DNA of 64,000 bases from assembly GCF_003173335.1 (NCBI RefSeq), contig NZ_QGMZ01000018.1:221183-285182 (forward strand), written 5' to 3'. The DNA is from Methanospirillum stamsii (GTDB lineage: Archaea; Halobacteriota; Methanomicrobia; Methanomicrobiales; Methanospirillaceae). Every line of letters starts with the position of its first letter. Within the stretch, counting starts at the first letter, position 1. Under the pieces are notes generated by a model, which saw only the letters and a program-made list of their open reading frames with translations, was not told the DNA's origin and did no database searches. The position numbers and the translations under genes were made by a program. Below are positions 60,497 through 64,000 of the stretch, one piece after another.

Positions 60497-61916
60497 TTTA
60501 TCTGATCTAATACGTGAAAGAGGGCATATCCGGAAAATTGGTGTTATCGGAATGGGGTATGTAGGAATCCCATCCGCTGTTCTCTTTGCAAAAGTCCCTG
60601 GGATTGAGAAAGTCTATGGATTTCAGAGAAATTCATCATCTTCCGGTTATAAAATCCGGATGCTGAACGAGGGGACAAATCCTCTGAAAGGAGAAGAACC
60701 AGGCCTTGATGATCTCCTTGCTGATGTTGTCAGCCAGAAAATTTTTGAGTGCACTGATGATTTTTCAAAAATTTCAGAATGTGATGCCATTACTATCGCA
60801 ATCCAGACTCCTTTTAAAGACCCACGGGATCTTATTCCTGACCTTTCAGCTCTTGAAGATGGAATTCGTCAGACTGGAAAAAACCTGATACCCGGAATGC
60901 TGGTTGTACTTGAGTCTACCATCACACCAGGCACTACAGTTGGGAGAGCACGTGAGATTTTAGAAGAGTCTGGTCTGATTGCGGGTCAGGATTTTGCTCT
61001 TGCACATGCACCGGAACGGGTGATGGTTGGAAGGCTGATTCAGAATATCCAGGAGCATGACCGGGTGGTAGGAGGGATTGACGAGATTTCAACCAAGCGT
61101 GCAATAGAGTTATATCAGCCGATCCTGACAAAAGGGAAGATCATCCCCATGTCTGCAACTGCTGCAGAGGTTACAAAAACTGCTGAAAATACATTCCGGG
61201 ATCTTCAGATTGCAGCCGCAAACCAACTGGCGCTTTATTGTGAAGCAATGGGAGTAAATTTTTATGATGTTCGTTCAGGTATAGATTCTCTGAAAGGTGA
61301 TGGTATTACCCGTGCTATTCTCTGGCCCGGTGCAGGAGTCGGGGGTCATTGCCTTACCAAGGATACCTATCATCTTGAACGGGGAATCGAACTGGCAGGT
61401 ATCTCCACACTTGATTTTCCCAAGGATCACGAGTCTTTATTTACTCTTGCACGACATGTAAATGATTTCATGCCTTGTCATATGTTACATCTGGTCAGTC
61501 AGGGTCTGAAATGTGTTGGTAAAAAGGTATCCGGGTCCAGGATTGCAATACTGGGTTTTTCATTTCTTCCAAATACCGATGATGCACGAAATACTCCAAC
61601 AGAACAATTCTACAAGATGTGTGTGGAGCACGGTGCAGTTGCAAGGATTCATGACCCTTGGGTTCGTGAATATCCCGGGATTAGTTTGTCATCTGATATT
61701 GAACCGGTGCTTGAGGATGCAGATGTTCTTGTGCTTATGACCGCTCACCGGATGTATTATTCATTGGATTATAATTGGGTAAAGAAGGTAATGCGACCTT
61801 TTCCTGTATTGGTTGATGGAAGGAATATTGTTGATCCGGATGTTCTCATCCAGGCAGGATTTGTGTACGAGGGTATAGGGAGAGGAGATAAAAACAGTTA
61901 TCAGAGCGATGTGTAA
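60486..61916 (+). CDS. UDP-sugar 6-dehydrogenase, WbpA/WecC-like
   Basis: A 476-residue nucleotide-sugar dehydrogenase. The Rossmann motif GVIGMGYVGIPSA is at about 19-31. ESTITPGTT, then AHAPERVMVG, then VTKTAENTFRD and the catalytic cysteine in GGHCLTKDTY (about 288-291) follow. It most likely oxidises C6 of UDP-GlcNAc to UDP-GlcNAcA, the first step of the WbpA-B-E-D route. The start overlaps the oxidoreductase gene by 11 bases, so the cluster is one operon. Confidence 0.88.
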   Translation: MATDLSDLIRERGHIRKIGVIGMGYVGIPSAVLFAKVPGIEKVYGFQRNSSSSGYKIRMLNEGTNPLKGEEPGLDDLLADVVSQKIFECTDDFSKISECDAITIAIQTPFKDPRDLIPDLSALEDGIRQTGKNLIPGMLVVLESTITPGTTVGRAREILEESGLIAGQDFALAHAPERVMVGRLIQNIQEHDRVVGGIDEISTKRAIELYQPILTKGKIIPMSATAAEVTKTAENTFRDLQIAAANQLALYCEAMGVNFYDVRSGIDSLKGDGITRAILWPGAGVGGHCLTKDTYHLERGIELAGISTLDFPKDHESLFTLARHVNDFMPCHMLHLVSQGLKCVGKKVSGSRIAILGFSFLPNTDDARNTPTEQFYKMCVEHGAVARIHDPWVREYPGISLSSDIEPVLEDADVLVLMTAHRMYYSLDYNWVKKVMRPFPVLVDGRNIVDPDVLIQAGFVYEGIGRGDKNSYQSDV

Positions 61917-61940
61917 AAACCCTGGTTTTCTCCTTAAGTT

Positions 61941-62174
61941 TCATATTGTGAGTAAAACGATTTCATGTACATCATGGGCTGCTTTATACAAGGCAGTATC
62001 TGCTGTAATGAAAATTTTTTCCTCCTTCATTGCAGCAGTAAGATATAATGCATCATATACGGTTATTTTGTGAGTTATTGCACATTCAAATGCTTCTTCA
62101 ATTAGTTCAGATGCTTTGAGTATGAAACATGCATCATTGAGAAATTCATAAGATGTCTTTAGTGTTTTATATAC
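61941..62174 (-). pseudogene. PIN-domain toxin remnant (C-terminal half)
   Basis: On the minus strand a frame of 77 codons without a usable start reads as the end of a PIN ribonuclease: KITVYDALYLTAAMKEEKIF, then ITADTALYKAAHDVHEIVLL and a TGA. The aspartates of DALYLTAA and TADTAL are the conserved third and fourth acidic positions. The N-terminal half is missing; stops occur immediately upstream in this frame. It sits in the gap between the dehydrogenase and epimerase genes. Confidence 0.7.
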
Positions 62175-62304
62175 TTAATGGATGACCTCTACTACGTTAC
62201 AAGAGAATTTGCATTTTCACTGAGGTACACTACTTGTCAGACTTACATGTATTCAAATCTGAATAATGATACAATTAATACTGGATTGTAGTATTGGTAC
62301 AAGC

Positions 62305-63246
62305 ATGAATAAGCGTTATCTTGTCACGGGTGGTGCAGGCTTTATCGGTTCACATCTCTGTCATGCACTGGTTGCCAGGGGGGACCAGGTAATCATCCTT
62401 GACTCACTTGATTCTGGAAATTTGGGTAATATCTCCGACATTCTTGATGATGAACATGTTGAGTTTATTGAGGATACAATTTTAAATTGTCCCCGGCTCA
62501 TTTCACTCTGTAATGATGTTGACGGGATTTTCCATCTTGCTGCCCTGGTGTCAGTCCAGCGTTCAATTGATGATCCCCGGCTGAATCATCAGATGAATAT
62601 TGATGGTCTTTTTGAAGTATTCGAGGCTGCCAGACTGGTCGGGGTTCCAAAAATTGTGCTTGCATCATCTGCAGCCCTCTATGGAAATGACTATCTTCCG
62701 CCCCATGAAGAAACATTCGTTTCAGTACCTCTTTCGCCATACGCAGTTGGAAAATGTCTTTCTGAATTATACGCTGCCGTTTATACCGAGTTATATGGTG
62801 TTCAATCGGTTTGTTTACGTTTTTTTAATGTATATGGTCCGAAGCAGGATCCTTCATCTCCCTATTCAGGGGTGATATCCAAATTCATGGATGCCATCTC
62901 CCGGGATGATGAGTTTACTATATTTGGGGATGGAGAACAGACTCGGGATTTTGTGTATGTTCTGGATGTCGTTCAGGCTTTAATTCTGTCAATGGAAAAG
63001 AGTGTTTCTGGCGTTTTCAATGTTGGTACGGGCCTGAGTGTATCGATAAATCAACTTGCCAGGACAATTATGGATATTTCAGGAAAAAATGAAGGGATAC
63101 GATATTTGGGTGCCCGTGAAGGCGAGGTCAGGCATTCGTGTGCAGATATTTCAAAGATATCAGAGGGACTGGGGTATAAACCGAAATACTCTCTGAAAGA
63201 GGGGATTAATGAGATTTTCCAGTGGTGGATAGAGAAACAGGGTTAA
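62305..63246 (+). CDS. NAD-dependent UDP-hexose 4-epimerase family protein
   Basis: About 313 residues from the ATG at 62305. VTGGAGFIGSHLCHAL (about 7-22) is the NAD-binding motif. LASSAALYGNDYLPPHE carries the catalytic serine, and SPYAVGKCLSE the YxxxK pair. RFFNVYGPKQDPSSPYSGVI and the later DVVQALI are typical of GalE/UDP-GlcNAc 4-epimerases. It is separated from the WbpA-like gene by 388 bases with a decayed PIN gene, so it may be regulated apart. It probably supplies a galacto-configured sugar for surface glycans. Confidence 0.88.
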   Translation: MNKRYLVTGGAGFIGSHLCHALVARGDQVIILDSLDSGNLGNISDILDDEHVEFIEDTILNCPRLISLCNDVDGIFHLAALVSVQRSIDDPRLNHQMNIDGLFEVFEAARLVGVPKIVLASSAALYGNDYLPPHEETFVSVPLSPYAVGKCLSELYAAVYTELYGVQSVCLRFFNVYGPKQDPSSPYSGVISKFMDAISRDDEFTIFGDGEQTRDFVYVLDVVQALILSMEKSVSGVFNVGTGLSVSINQLARTIMDISGKNEGIRYLGAREGEVRHSCADISKISEGLGYKPKYSLKEGINEIFQWWIEKQG

Positions 63247-63466
63247 TCTCTGATTTTTCTTGTGAATAATGATCTGATATTCTGACATATAGATCATTCA
63301 ATGTTACATATTCACCAGAAGCTACTTCACCCCTAAATTTTTGTATCTCTTCTCTTTCTTCTGTAGAAATATCTTCCATTCCTAAATAATTGTCAATTTT
63401 TTCATTGAGTTGAATAATTTAAGTCTCCAGATTCTCAATTTTTTGAAGGAGTAATTCTTCGCTCAT
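63206..63466 (-). pseudogene. Antitoxin-like gene with an in-frame stop
   Basis: From the ATG at 63466 the minus strand reads MSEELLLQKIENLET, then a TAA at 63419-63421. It then stays open for 70 more codons (IIQLNEKIDNYLGMED, STEEREEIQKFRGEVASGEY, VTLNDLYVRISDHYS). GEVASGEYVTLNDLY resembles the C-terminus of small antitoxins paired with PIN or RelE toxins. The end runs into the 3' end of the epimerase gene, so the true terminus is unclear. It lies downstream of the PIN gene at 63546. Confidence 0.5.
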
Positions 63467-63545
63467 ATTGATACATCCAATTATTTATGCTATCGATAAT
63501 CCCGTTGTGTTTTTGGGAGTCTCGTTTTGATATTCATATCAAGGC

Positions 63546-63983
63546 TCATCGGTTTTGCACAGGATTTATTACCTCAATAGATTTGACATGCTGAAAGGCC
63601 TTATCGTTAGTCATGAGGTATTTAATCTGGAAAACCTCCATCGATGCGATAATTGTAGCATCTCTCCCTCCGATTCCAAATGATGAATATTGGTGTAATA
63701 TTTGAATGGCATGATGAACCGTTTTTATATCTAACTCAAAAAAGTGGAATGGATATGACAAAAATGTATCCAGAAAAACCTCTGCATACAAAGGTGTTTG
63801 TCTAAACAGGTAATGAGCAACTTCCATAACAACAACAGAGTTTATCGCAATCTCTCCCGTTGATAAAATCTGTTCAACAGCTAGACAAACATCTTCATGT
63901 TCCTTTGATGATTTGTTGAAGTAATAGCACCAGATATTAGAGGCTGTTGCATAGATGGTAAAAAAAAATCGTTTGTGATCCAT
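63546..63983 (-). CDS. PIN-domain protein, probably a decaying VapC-like toxin
   Basis: A 145-residue PIN-fold protein. The acidic positions VVVMEVAHYL (Glu), GGRDATIIASM (Asp) and YLMTNDKAF (Asp) are present. The first catalytic aspartate expected before NIWCYYF is replaced: the sequence reads TIYATASNIW, with tyrosine 11 at or near the usual aspartate. A single GAT-to-TAT change would explain it. Activity as a ribonuclease is therefore doubtful. The paired antitoxin-like frame downstream is broken as well. Confidence 0.6.
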   Translation of the reverse strand: MDHKRFFFTIYATASNIWCYYFNKSSKEHEDVCLAVEQILSTGEIAINSVVVMEVAHYLFRQTPLYAEVFLDTFLSYPFHFFELDIKTVHHAIQILHQYSSFGIGGRDATIIASMEVFQIKYLMTNDKAFQHVKSIEVINPVQNR

Positions 63984-64000
63984 TAGACTTTTGTGTATGA

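Noticed and set aside
1..64000. CRISPR arrays, tRNA or rRNA genes, insertion sequences
   Set aside because: No regularly spaced direct repeats, no tRNA-like T-loop/acceptor patterns, no rRNA segments and no transposase motifs were noticed by reading. A tRNAscan, Infernal and CRISPR search would settle this.

Overview
The window reads as a chromosome segment of a methanogenic archaeon of the order Methanomicrobiales, most like Methanospirillum. It holds a complete mcrBDCGA operon (methyl-coenzyme M reductase I, with mcrC), a complete mtr operon, archaeal-type adenylate and cytidylate kinases, a DUF106 membrane protein next to secY, TATA-box promoters and short T-tract ends. The genus is inferred from gene content and was not checked against a database. 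No rRNA, tRNA, CRISPR array or insertion sequence was seen.

Layout. 1-2713: tail of the ribosomal-protein/secY operon (secY, adkA, DUF106, cmk). 2722-4074: an acyl-adenylate ligase of the PaaK/coenzyme F390 synthetase family. 4132-12402: three tandem paralogous membrane receptors with a Sec-exported Ig-like plus PEGA sensor region and a cytoplasmic kinase fold lacking the catalytic aspartates, followed by a TPR membrane protein. 12415-17244: a small secreted protein, FdhD, a PAPS-reductase/cysteine-desulfurase fusion, and a K+ channel. 17421-24148: a tungstate/molybdate-type ABC transporter embedded among four exported proteins that appear to have sulfite-oxidase-like or related folds. 24301-34362: thiM, an MFS exporter, a sulfur-relay operon (ubiquitin-like carrier, tRNA thiolase, IscS, IscU), redox proteins, a chagasin-like inhibitor, LarE and DedA.

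34550-40207 is the mtr operon, with a second MtrA copy fused to MtrG, followed by a radical SAM enzyme that is a candidate McrA-modifying methyltransferase. 42101-50845 is a metal/Fe-S region: Mrp, two NifX-like proteins, two MinD-ferredoxin ATPases, a DUF134 regulator, two DUF5320 proteins, FeoAB and a radical SAM protein. It resembles the orange-protein (ORP) locus of sulfate reducers. Three of its promoters carry a CATATG-centred palindrome just downstream of the TATA box. 50908-52223 is a duplicated secreted-protein pair. 52503-57414 is mcr. 57901-61916 encodes four consecutive steps matching the WbpA/B/E/D route to a UDP-2,3-diacetamido-glucuronic acid, used in methanogen surface glycans. 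It is followed by a UDP-hexose epimerase flanked by decayed PIN-domain toxin genes.

Common threads are methanogenesis from methyl-H4MPT (mtr, mcr), supply of tungsten or molybdenum and sulfur to formate dehydrogenase (ABC transporter, FdhD, desulfurases), Fe-S and iron handling, and cell-surface sensing and glycosylation. The least familiar systems are the tandem pseudokinase receptors, the exported sulfite-oxidase-fold proteins of the metal transporter locus, and the shared operator/hairpin arrangement of the NifX/DUF5320 genes.
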